Source: Lophium mytilinum
Lineage: Eukaryota; Ascomycota; Dothideomycetes; Mytilinidiales; Mytilinidiaceae
Reading direction: 5' to 3'
Length of the DNA stretch: 64,000 bases
NCBI GenBank assembly: GCA_010093605.1
Contig: MU004190.1
Location: 434,001-498,000, forward strand
The notes beneath the pieces were generated by a model, which saw nothing but the letters and a program-made list of their open reading frames with translations, was not told the DNA's origin and searched no databases. Within the stretch, counting starts at the first letter, position 1, and each line of letters opens with the position of its first letter. A program made the position numbers and the translations under genes. Shown here one piece after another: positions 41,367-51,344 of this stretch.

Positions 41367-43383
41367 TGATCGATCGCGACGCTTGAACGCTACTTTTCAT
41401 GATATCAGGACGTTACGTACTATCTTCGGGGTGATGGAGTATGGGTTAGCAGCTATGGGGTTATTGGAGTACATTGTTACGGAATTTGATACCCATACAA
41501 TTTGTTTGAGGCTTCAGCTTGTAGTAAACTGGTAGTTCATTGGTGACTACAGGGAATCGGTACCTATTTCTGATATACCTGATCTAGACATCATGGATTA
41601 GACTCTCTATACACCTCCTCAAGCATGACCTAGCGACAAGATCACATCGTGTTCGACTGGGCGCCTAACATTACCACTTTAAAACGGCTCCCCGAGCACA
41701 TGTGTAACAACATCGATCATCGAATGTACCGGAGTGGACATGCCAGCCCAGCCGTACTAAGTAAGACTCTTGATTTACGGTGCGCAGTGCAGTACATCCC
41801 TGAATTCAGAACTCCTACTCTCAGATGGGCCTTTGCTGCCCTATCAACTATTCCCAAGCGCGTAAACACCGAGTGTGATTCTAAAGGTGTAGACGGCGCG
41901 GGTTACGGTCTTTAAACTTGTACATTTTAGCATCGCAAGTTCGTATCCTCTAGTGCGATGTTGAGGTTATGTCGACTGTCGCAGAATGGCGAAGCATCTA
42001 GTCTAATCTCTAAACTGTGATAATGGAGATTGGCGGCCTGGTTCTCTGTGTGTAGGTAGAAGGCGGCATCGTGCGATTACGGTCAAGGGTTGGAGGCATA
42101 TCACGTGATCTATGATGTGCAGGACAATGTATCTTGAAGTCATTTCCTTCAATGCTCCCATAAGCCTTTAATGATGTGACAGTCGCTCCAGAGTCATTAA
42201 GCACCTAGCACGTGTGGTGAAACATCCTATTACTGGCGATGGAGGTGGCTTGCCCGATCGCGGTAATTTGCGCGGGTGGTGAAGCTGAAAGAATAAACAC
42301 GTGAGACGATGGACACGTTGCGGAAATGCGAGGGAGAGCACCTTGCTGGACTGCGTGCGCTGTGCGGGTGGTGACGTTGGTGTAACTAAACTTAAGTGGG
42401 GCTGATCGTGTGCCATGTGTATATTTCTCAATATATTCTTTGCCTTCCTCAAATTACAGCGGCTTGCGATGTGCTCTAGTGAAGCCAACTAAGAAGGGCT
42501 ATCTCACCGGGGCCTCCTTCCCTTACCACCCCCGAGGTGGATGTAATTTTTGTCTTTTTTTGCTAGCTTGAGTTCGAATCTCGCGTGTGCCACCTTGCTT
42601 TTTTCTTTTGTTTGAACGGTTTATCCTTTTTGCCCGCCGGCTATGTCGTAATCCTCTGTTGCTAGCAGACTTTCTTTTGTTTTCCATCTCTTGATACGTA
42701 GGCGTTCCTTGTAGACTTCTTAAAGGACCAGTATATAATAGCTAGGATTGGAGGAAAAAGGAGAGTCTCGGGACTTACAGCTAGATGCGATGCATTCCAG
42801 GCACACGAAGAAAGCACGTTACACTTTCTATTTTACTAAAATTGCTCTGGATGAGTAAGGTTCTCGACAGATGTAGTGTTCTCAAGGGATTGAAAATCCT
42901 GCCCGACGGTCATAAGGAGATAAACTTGGGCGGCTTGCAACAGCTTTTGTTTTGTCGAGGGCTTTTAGGACTGAAGTATGCTTCTAGCATAAAAAATGCT
43001 CACCTCTATATCCTCCACTGTAGAGATAACCTACCTACCTAGATAGCTGAAGAGAGTGAAGGAGTTGGGATAGAGTTAGGCCAAGGCCTCGCTTCGGTAT
43101 CCTGGTGGAGAGGTGACGTCTCAGCTTACGAGGCCCACATCATTCCACCATTCAGCTGGACTAGGTAGCCTTTCCATCCTCTAACCACCTGCGCAATCGG
43201 TACTACTTTACGAGGAATACGATAGACTTCCTAAGGCCGGCGTCAGGCATCAGCGACGGATCTTGATGCTTGAAAAGGCTTGATATCTGCTAATTCCTAA
43301 CTCTTACTTTCTACGAAACCACCACAGCAGCCGCACAGAATTCCTACTTGCACCGATTTTCATATAACATCCTTTCATCAATC
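41367..43383. other. Gene-free stretch with SINE-like repeat
   Basis: Two kb without a credible gene. A palindromic ATCACGTGAT lies near 42102, with further CACGTG near 42210 and 42298 but without nearby TATA boxes. The SINE-like copy 2 is at 42440-42612. The right end is the leader of the solenoid-protein gene. Confidence 0.55.
42440..42612 (+). repeat. tRNA-derived SINE-like repeat, copy 2
   Basis: Matches 11070-11232: the first ~112 bp differ at one base. The spacer before the B-box-like GAGTTCGAATC (near 42570) differs (TCTTTTTTTGCTAG here, GCCCCCGAG there). A T-rich run follows. Weaker similarity seems to continue to about 42705, with matching GTTGCTAG/TTTGCTAG and TAGGCGT pieces. Confidence 0.55.
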
Positions 43384-44541
43384 ATGTCTGAAGGCTCCAG
43401 CATCCCTAACGCCAAGTACTCCACCATCACCAATCACACCGTAACCCCGCCAGGATGGTCATCGCACCCGCGAATCGACAGATCAACCCTCACAAACTGC
43501 ACCCTCGCCGGTCTCTCTGAGAAGACCGTATTCGACCGCTCTCGCCTCACAGACACCACAGTCACCTCGGCAGCTTCCGCAGGCCCCCCGTCATCCGTAT
43601 CAATCGCACGAAATGGTAAATCGCACTTCGACCGCAGCGTCCTCGAGCGCGCCCACGTGACAGACTCGTATCTCAACCGCTCCACCATCAAAGACAGCAC
43701 GATGAACCTCGCGCACGCGGACCGAAGCACCGTCTCTGGCACTCAGTGTGTCATTAGCAGTAGTCGGCTGGACCGGTCTACGGTGTCCGATAGCTTTATC
43801 AGCGGCGACAGCGTCGCTGAACGCAGCGATGTTAAAGAGGGCTCCGAGGTTAGCGGGAAGAGCAACCTCTCACGGTCAAGGGTGACCGCTTCGCGAGTTA
43901 GAGACGCGACGAGGCTGGATCGGAGCACTCTCAAGAACTGTAGTGTTGAAAACAGTCGCGCGGAGAGAAGCACTTTGGAGGATTGCGAGGTTGTGAATTG
44001 TAAGCTTGAGCGGACGAAATTCACGGGAATGCGGTTGGCGAATGGGCGGTGGGAAAGGGGGAATCTAGTAGGGAGGATAGGGGAGGGAGAGGTGATCTGT
44101 GAGAAGATCGAGCAGGCGAAGGTTGACGAGAAGGGAGAGCGTGCGGAGACGGCGAGGGTACAGGAGCCATTGAGGCCGCTAGATGCTGCAGAAGTAATTG
44201 CTCTACGGGATGGGTTCCTGCCCGATGAGAAAAAACTGGTAGGTTGTTTTTCTTTGCACTATAATGCCATTTGCGGCGGCCACTTCGAGGGACATTTCTC
44301 TAACACCTGCCAGCAACCTGACGCCCCTGACTCACTTCGTATAAACATCGAGCATTCTTCCGACATTTCTAGAGATCCAGATGCTAAGTACGAACACGTC
44401 ATGAGCCCAATTTCTGAGGCTGGCACAGCAAGCTCAGGGGTGGGCTGGTCGACGGGTCTTCCGGACGAAGAAACAGCGCTTGAGCTTGAGACCTACGACG
44501 GGCCAAGGACGTACACGCCTCCTCCGCCCTATGATGGCTGA
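43384..44541 (+). CDS. Solenoid-repeat protein with C-terminal PPPY motif, function unknown
   Basis: Start chosen at MSEGSSIPNAKYSTITNH (43384); the frame is open 36 nt further. A likely 75-bp intron (44239-44313, GTAGGT donor, CTCTAAC branch site, CCAG acceptor) is a multiple of three and stop-free, so two forms of 360 and 385 residues are possible. Residues 31-212 carry a degenerate repeat headed by D/E/N/S-R-S: after two more loosely spaced copies, heads fall at about 83, 98, 113, 130, 147, 163, 179, 194 and 209, a period of 15-17 residues. Alternating Ser/Thr and small aliphatics (STVSDSFISG, STLKNCSVEN) suggest a beta-helix. The end YTPPPPYDG has a PPPY sequence, a ligand for WW domains such as those of Rsp5-type ubiquitin ligases. 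No signal peptide or membrane segment. Confidence 0.8.
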   Translation: MSEGSSIPNAKYSTITNHTVTPPGWSSHPRIDRSTLTNCTLAGLSEKTVFDRSRLTDTTVTSAASAGPPSSVSIARNGKSHFDRSVLERAHVTDSYLNRSTIKDSTMNLAHADRSTVSGTQCVISSSRLDRSTVSDSFISGDSVAERSDVKEGSEVSGKSNLSRSRVTASRVRDATRLDRSTLKNCSVENSRAERSTLEDCEVVNCKLERTKFTGMRLANGRWERGNLVGRIGEGEVICEKIEQAKVDEKGERAETARVQEPLRPLDAAEVIALRDGFLPDEKKLVGCFSLHYNAICGGHFEGHFSNTCQQPDAPDSLRINIEHSSDISRDPDAKYEHVMSPISEAGTASSGVGWSTGLPDEETALELETYDGPRTYTPPPPYDG

Positions 44542-44965
44542 GATTATATAGATGTCAAACTTCACGCTGCGTGGTATTGATTTACTCTTGACAGATTATT
44601 CTTCTAGCAACGGGGGTCCTCCTGACAGTGGCGTCTAGCTTCCAAAGTGGCTTTCAAGCAGTGGTAATTTCGAGAGCCTAGATTTACGGCCTAATTTCGT
44701 ACTTATACATCGCGCCTGGATCTTTGAAAGCCTATAGAGGATCCCGAAGCAGCGGTAAGCAGGCGTACACAGAACTACTGTTGCCCTGTCATTACACATA
44801 CCACTGGTATAGCCTTGGTTGATTAAACGAGCATCCTCAATAGCGAATAGGTGGCAGGTAGAATCTCAGTGTGCTAATCAGTATATGTCAACCCTGTCTC
44901 CTAACGCCGCCAATATGCGAAAGACATGCCACGATAGTTTGCATGCATCTAGATCTGCAGGCACC
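44542..44965. other. Intergenic between convergent genes
   Basis: 424 bp between the 3' ends of the solenoid-protein and E1-alpha genes. No ORF or repeat recognised. Confidence 0.65.
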
Positions 44966-46556
44966 CTACTTCTCCACCAACTCTCTCAAGCTATCTAGCC
45001 CACCCTCATGATGCTCAATATCGTACTCCTCAGGGTATGTCTCAAGAATACCAAGTAATTCCGTGACCTGGCTCTTTTGCTCCTCTGTGACATTCTCCCA
45101 CACATCTGTGAAGCCATACTTCAGCGCTGGCTTCATCTCCTTCTCAGCCTGCGCAAAAGCGCCTAGAACGTCTTTCCTCAGCTTCCGACGCAGCTCCCCT
45201 TCCTTGTCTTCGTCCCATAATTCGCGGCCTTCTAGCCACTTTCGTAGCCGGGTAAGCGGATTGTCGCGGCGTTTCCAGTCCTCGACTTCGACGCGTCCGC
45301 GGTACGCAAAGCTATCGTCGGAGGTGCTGTGATGGCCAACGCGGTACGCCATCATCTCGACGAGGATAGGTTTCCCGCCATCCTCGAGGGCTTTCTGGCG
45401 CGCCTCCTTGATGGATTCACGAACGGCGAAGATGTCGTTACCGTCGACACGGATGGTTTCTATGCCGTAACCTGCACCTCGACTGGCGATGCCGTCGCCT
45501 CGGTACTGGTCTTTGGTTGGAGTTGAGATAGCGAAGCCGTTGTTCCGGCAGAGGAAAATTACAGGGCTGCCGCGGGTTGCGGCAATGTTCATGGCTCCGT
45601 GGAAGTCGCCCTCGCTGGCAGCGCCCTCGCCGAAGAAGGTGAGGGCGATTCTAGGAGGCAGGTCCGGCCGTTGAGCATTTTGCATCTTCAAAGCATAGGC
45701 TGCGCCAGCGGCGTGAGGAATTTGAGTTGCGAGGGTGGAAGAGACGGTATGCTGAATACAGTTGTTAGCGGGGACAATCGATACATGCTTTGAGTTGTAC
45801 TCACGATGTTCAATTCTCGGCTTCCGTAGTGGACAGGCATGTTCCTGCCGTGGCCTACGTCCTTGTGGTTGGAAAACATCTGATCCATGAACTGTTCTAG
45901 AGTAAAGCCCCGTTCTAGAAAGACGCCGGTCTCACGGTACTGGCAAAAGACGACGTCGCTGGGGTCAAGGGCGCTGGATGCTCCAATGGTGATAGCTTCT
46001 TCGCCGGCAGAAGCCTATCAGATCGTTAGCATCATCTTGATTAGAACCTCTGAACTGTCTTACCATATAGAAACTTAAGCGGCCTTGTCTCTGAGCTTCG
46101 AACATGATGGTGTCCATAATGCTTACTGCCACACGTCAGTCTCCATTCTTTTGGTTCTGTCCTCCATCGGGCACTGACACAGCACCATCTTGGTGTATAA
46201 TGTGACCGCCTCCTCATCCGTAGTACCAACACCCCTCTCCTTGTTGATCACCACTCCATCCTGGTCCATAACCCGGAACGTAGGAATGGCCTCCATGGTC
46301 GAAGGCGACGTAAATTCGAGGTCATTGGTAAGCTTGCTATTCAGGGCTCCTGGAAACAGTACCCTATCACAATAATCAGCATGAAAGTCCTCTCAAAATA
46401 TCTCGAAGAAGTTTACCGTTCGGAAGCCGGAGAGACCGCCGAGCTCCATCGTTGCCAGGAACGCGATGTTGAGGGTGTTATGGAGGGTTGAGTGCGTGTC
46501 GAAGCTTGGAATATTCTCCGGACGGGTATCCTGCGTATTCCATAGCGGAGAGACAT
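44966..46556 (-). CDS. Branched-chain 2-oxoacid dehydrogenase E1 alpha subunit
   Basis: Thiamine-diphosphate-dependent decarboxylase subunit that degrades the oxoacids of Val, Leu and Ile in the mitochondrial matrix. Exons are 46556-46417, 46363-46179, 46125-46064, 46014-45805 and 45751-44966; the product is 460 residues. The first 45 residues (MSLRYGIRRIPVRRIFQAS...) form an Arg/Ser-rich presequence. Family blocks are FRVMDQDGVV, SIMDTIMFEAQRQGRLSFYM, AGEEAITIGASSAL, QYRETGVFLERGF, NMPVHYGSRELNIHTVSSTL, the diphosphate-binding FGEGAASEGDFHGAMNIAA and CRNNGFAIST. The regulatory phosphorylation loop is intact (YRVGHHSTSDDSFAYR). Exon 2 ends at a GTCAGT donor; the nearer GTG donor would bring in a stop. 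It is head to head with COQ5, 534 bp apart. Confidence 0.95.
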
Positions 46557-47090
46557 GGTGTGTATGCTACATGGTGCGTTCATGGGAAGTGTGGGGATAT
46601 AAGATCTGGGGAAACTGAATCAGAGCTCCCGAGGGGACCGGCAAGCGTCGGTTTAGACGTGTGTCACGTGGACTGGAGTTATCCTCCGGAAAAACAGTGC
46701 TTGGCTAAGAATTGCCGGAGTGAAATCTCCGGTGAATAACATATTGTAATTTGAAGAAATTCAAAGCTGTTCCTGCAAGTTACCTGTGTGCCATTTCTGC
46801 GAACGAGAATTTGTGAGAGCTCCCTAATCTTGAGAGTGGTGGGAAGGAGCGTTTTTTCCCGCCGGCGCTTCCCATGCTTGAGGCTTGCCAAATGATCTTT
46901 CTAGGATCGTAAATGAACGACTCACTCTCTTTCTTGACGATAGTTTCACAGAGCTAGAGCACCATTGGGCGTACTGCATTGGTTACGCACTATTTACAAG
47001 TTTCTCATTGGAGGGAGATGCCAAGACTATATGCTAGTGGGCTAGGTAGGTAAACGTCGAGCATCGTGAACCTTGCTCATCAACGACATC
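46557..47090. other. Divergent promoter region, E1 alpha and COQ5
   Basis: 534 bp between two start codons of mitochondrial genes. One CACGTG lies near 46663 with no TATA box beside it. No ORF of note. Confidence 0.6.
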
Positions 47091-48106
47091 ATGAACGTCT
47101 CAACAACAAAACTCCTCGGAAGGAGGCAATTGCTGCTATCGACACGAGCAACTATCAGGAGAGAGCCATACCGGTGTTTTTCCTGCTCAATACGCCATGC
47201 ACAGCAAACAACACCTCCCCCGGGAGAGCCTGGCAATCGAACCACCCATTTCGGATTCGAGACAGTAGCAGAAGCAATGAAAGAGAAGAAAGGTACCCAC
47301 ATCCTCCATCCAGCCCTACCAACCCTCAATCTCACACACCGTTAGTCGCCACCGTCTTCTCCTCCGTCGCCTCCTCCTACGACACAATGAACGACCTCAT
47401 GTCGCTCGGCATCCACCGCCTCTGGAAAGACCACTTCGTGCGCAACCTCAACCCCGGCTCCAACCCGCTCACCTCGCGCTCCCCCACCGCCTCCGGCTGG
47501 AACATCCTCGACATCGCCGGCGGCACCGGCGACATCGCCTTCCGCATGCTCGACCACGCCTCCACCCTCAACCACGACGCCCACACCCGCGTCACGGTCG
47601 CCGACATAAACCCAGACATGCTCGCCGAGGGCCGCAAGCGCGCGCTCAACACTCCCTACGCACGTACCCCGCGGCTGGACTTCGTGGAAGCGAACGCGGA
47701 GCATTTGGATATGATACCAGACGCCAGCATCGATTTGTACACTGTGGCGTTCGGCATCCGCAATTTCACGGACAAGGACGCAGCGCTGCGAGAGGCGTTT
47801 AGGGTGCTGAAGCCCGGCGGGGTGTTTGCGTGTCTGGAGTTTAGTAAAGTGAACAGCTCGCTGTTTGATGCGGTGTATAAGCGGTGGAGTTTCGGGGCGA
47901 TACCGCTGATTGGGCAGCTGGTGGCGGGGGATCGGGATAGCTATCAGTATCTGGTGGAGAGTATTGAGAAGTTCCCGAGCCAGACGGAGTTTAGGGATAT
48001 GATTCAAAGGGCTGGGTTCTTAGTCCCAGGGCAGGGGTGGGAGGATTTGACGGGGGGAATTGCGGCGATTCATAAGGGGGTGAAGCCGGTTGAGGGGAAG
48101 AGTTGA
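47091..48106 (+). CDS. COQ5: Ubiquinone biosynthesis C-methyltransferase
   Basis: S-adenosylmethionine-dependent methyltransferase for the C-methylation step of coenzyme Q synthesis, in the matrix-side Coq complex. Exons are 47091-47292 and 47346-48106; the product is 320 residues. The true first exon reads MNVSTTKLLGRRQLLLST, an Arg-rich mitochondrial presequence, then FGFETVAEAMKEKK joined to VATVFSSVASSYDTMND. A different open frame over the same bases reaches the start of exon 2 without splicing but gives an unrelated N-terminus. UbiE/COQ5 marks are motif I NILDIAGGTGDIAFRML, VADINPDML, YTVAFGIRNFTD, VLKPGGVFACLEFSKV and the YQYLVESIEKFP block. An upstream in-frame ATG at 47073 would add six residues. 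Confidence 0.94.
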
Positions 48107-51100
48107 GGACTTTGGCGAAGAGGTCTGTATGATTAGGTGGGTGGTGGTGTTGTACTGATATAGAAGGCGTAACTGTACATACACTCGATCTGCGCACCGC
48201 TAGAATTAAGGGCTCTTGCCACAGCTCACACGCCACCATTTGATGTGCTTCATGGTATCATAGGAATCATGGTGTGCTATTAATTACATAGAGCTTTGAA
48301 GCAATAGAAGTTTGACACGCTTGTCGTTGACTTGTGGGCTACGTGGCCACTACTTGGAGTGCTTCAACACAGCATCAAAAATCCAACGGAAATACCGAAG
48401 AAGGCATGCTCATGCTCGTGCTCTGCTATCACTATAATCTAACAAGCCATTCCTGAAGTCACTAGCATCTATCACACAGGTGGTCGGCGTCGCCAGCAAA
48501 GCCACCACACCATCTCGCATCACACAGCAACTCCTCACAGCACAGCCATCGCAAGCAAAGTCACAGCATCAAAGCCATCAAACATAGATGTGAACAAGAT
48601 ATAATTAGGAGGAAACCCTTCTCGGGTCAAAACCTCCTCTGCTCTCCATCCCACTGACGATCCATTTATCCGCCTAAGTATCTATTGAACACGCTGCCCC
48701 GAAGGAGTGACAAAAAGTTGGGAATACATAGCCGGGGAAGGGTCGAGATGACATAGTCTACAAGGGCCGGGTTTGTGCCCTACATCTACAAAGAAATGGT
48801 GATACAAGATGCAGTGGTTTGAAGATTTTCCTTGCGGGGATGAATGAGGGGATGCCCGAAGGCGAAGAAGAGAAGAGGGACGGGGGCGGAGGGGGGTTTT
48901 GTAGGAGCGGTGGAGGTGGGCTGACTCAGCGGGGTTTTGCGTGATAGGTTCGTTGATGGGGGAAAGGCTACGTGGCTTGTGACGAGGCTGTCGAATTTGG
49001 AAGATGCAACTATGGTTCAGTGTCTGAATAGAATTGACTCTTGATACATGTTACATAATGAACTTTGGGAGAGATAAAAAGACCATGGATCGAGACCGTC
49101 GCGCCCTGAGAGGCCAGCTGGATGACTGGGCACGTAATATGGGAAACACGGTTGTCGTTCTAGGATACTGTGTCATTAATTGAGGATTATGGAAGAGTTT
49201 CTGAGGCAAGCACGTGACAGTTGACCAAAAGCGCCAATAGAATCACCTGTCGTACAACCATAGTCGAGAGGTTCTAGCCGACGACCAATCTGTCCCTACC
49301 ATTGTGAAGGCCATATATGACGACATAGTTCGTTGTTGCATTCACAGCTGATTCGCATCGTAAGTCCGGGTAGTGTCAATAGTAGTCCTCAGAGCCAGTG
49401 AAGGTGAGGTGGGAAGTTGAGTGATTTTAGAAGACATGTCCAATCCAGGTTGAAATGAGGAGCGCGGATGCCTAAGAGATGAAGAGGAGAAGTGTCATTT
49501 CAGTAGCGCTTGCTGCCTGTTGTGATGCAGTGCTGCTCCCAGCTGCTTCCAACTGGTCTGCCTAGTCAAATGCAGCCTCGGTGTGGTTGGCCAGGTGTTT
49601 GTATACGTGGGAACCAGGGGAACATTTCGGCCCACGTAGTACAGGTACTCGCGGGTGACGTAGACTCTTAACTAAACAGGAAATTTAGGAAGTGATGCTG
49701 TAAAAGGAAAAAAGAATACCTGGGCATTGCATTCAAGTTCTTGGATGTACCAGTGTTCGTCTGCCATTTTTGCTGAGGCAGAAACCGGAAAGTCTCTCTA
49801 TCACTAGTGAGGATTGATGCACGAATATTGGACTCTCGTCTCCGATTAGAGCAAATGCCCACCCGCTGCGCCCTCGAGACGTTCGGTTGCGGGGCGAGGA
49901 AACAACTCCAATCGGAACGCCGATTGAACTTCCCCTCAATCGCAGCAGGCTGCCAATATAATGATAAGAAATGCTCGAGGGGTGCACAAAGAGGGTGTTG
50001 GCAAGGCAGCCGCGGGATGCAGCGTGGCGCGATGCTGCCCTGTTGACAGCCCAGCGCCTGGCCAATGACGGGGGCGAGCCAGCCGAGTGCTCTGGACGTT
50101 ATGCAGTGCAACGATGCTCCGATCATCGAGGGCCTGACCGGTCCAATGCGTTGAAACTTGATGGGGAGGGTGATGGCGACGACTTGGACACCGGAAGGCA
50201 GAGGCTCAGCCTGATGGCGCTGTTCTCAGGCTGTTGGCCCGCAGAGTCTCTTCGGCCCGTTGGCCCAGACGTGTATTTGAAGGAGTAGACAGAAGAACGG
50301 TACCTGCACTGAGCCTTGCAGCCAGGTTTCGTGATGGCTGGGGCTGGTCACGTGTCGTGTGTATGGGCGGGGAAGGGCTGCCGGAGCCGCCATCGAGGAT
50401 AAGCTTGACGCTGAGGAGAGGCTAAGGGCTGTCCATTATTCGTGAAATGGAGATGCAGCAGAGAGTGGCAGCCTTCAGGTGTCTGCATCTGCATCTGGTC
50501 GACCAAGGGGCCCATCCATGGCCACGCCCTTTGCAGGTTGAATGGTGCGATTCCGCTCACCCTGCAGCAGCAGAAGGCACCATCGCACTAGCCTGCACCG
50601 GCTTCCCGGCCGTGCGCAAGCCCCAGCTTTCGCCTTGACGTGCCCAGCTGCAACAAGAGGACGAGCTCAAGCCTCACCCTTCAACGAGCCATCTCTCGCC
50701 CACCGCCTCCCACAGTGCTGCGAAAATATCTGTGACTCCTTCGCCATCATTATCCATTCCCTCCCATCTTTTTTTCGCACTTCCTCCGCTGCCCACGGCA
50801 CCTGTTCGGCCCTGTCACTTGCTATCGGTCATACCGTCATTTGACGAGTCACATGGGACCTTCACCGTCGAACTGACCTCCGCCCTCAGTTCCCATACAC
50901 TGTCCGTCACCTCCAGAGCCATCTTGAGCTCTCTCTCCAGCACTGCCCGCCCCTGGCATCCCATCAGCTACCCTCACGGCCATTCACCACCCTCTCCGGC
51001 CATCGCCAACCTTATCGCCGGGCCTGAGCCTCTCTCCAACCACAATCGACTAGCTTTCTGCATACGTCCATCATGGCTGCCTGAGCTTTGGCTCATCAAC

Positions 51101-51344
51101 GAGCTGCTCCCGTGTACCCGTCTGGTGAATCTTCTATCTGACGTCCGCGCCGCTCCTTATTGGACTCTCGCATGCGACTTCGAAGCTACCCGCGGCCCAC
51201 TGTGCTCGTGATGGAGACCATCAGTACCCGTCCAGTCCACTCCCAACAACCGTAACTGCACCCTTCACACCTGATATTGGTCACTACCAAGTCTTCCTCT
51301 TCGCCGCACGACTGCCTGAGATTCCTCAGCCTTCACCCACTGCG
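48107..51344. other. Gene-free stretch upstream of ATG13
   Basis: 3.2 kb with no supported gene. Short frames at 49668-50126 (minus) and 50732-51211 (plus) lack domains and are compositionally random. The last 700 bp are pyrimidine-rich and probably the long ATG13 leader and promoter; the 159-codon frame 50732-51211 would then be an upstream ORF at most. CACGTG occurs near 49211 and 50350 without TATA boxes. A fragment of the fold-back element end lies at 48346-48368. Confidence 0.55.
48346..48368 (+). repeat. Copy of the fold-back element end
   Basis: Matches the reverse complement of 14471-14493 at 22 of 23 bases (core CTTGGAGTGCTTCAAC). An imperfect partner, TTTGAAGCA, lies about 50 bp to the left near 48296, so a second ~75-bp fold-back may be present. 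Confidence 0.45.

Noticed and set aside
41575-41640. Possible further copy of the 160-bp repeat
   Set aside because: Only short words (TCTAGACATCATGGATTAGA, TATACACCTCCTCAAG) resemble the family and their order does not match; too weak.
47066-47345. Unspliced N-terminus for COQ5 from 47066
   Set aside because: It lacks a presequence and family features; the spliced 47091 model gives both.
50732-51211. 159-codon plus-strand frame upstream of ATG13
   Set aside because: Pyrimidine-rich leader composition and no domain; at most an upstream ORF.
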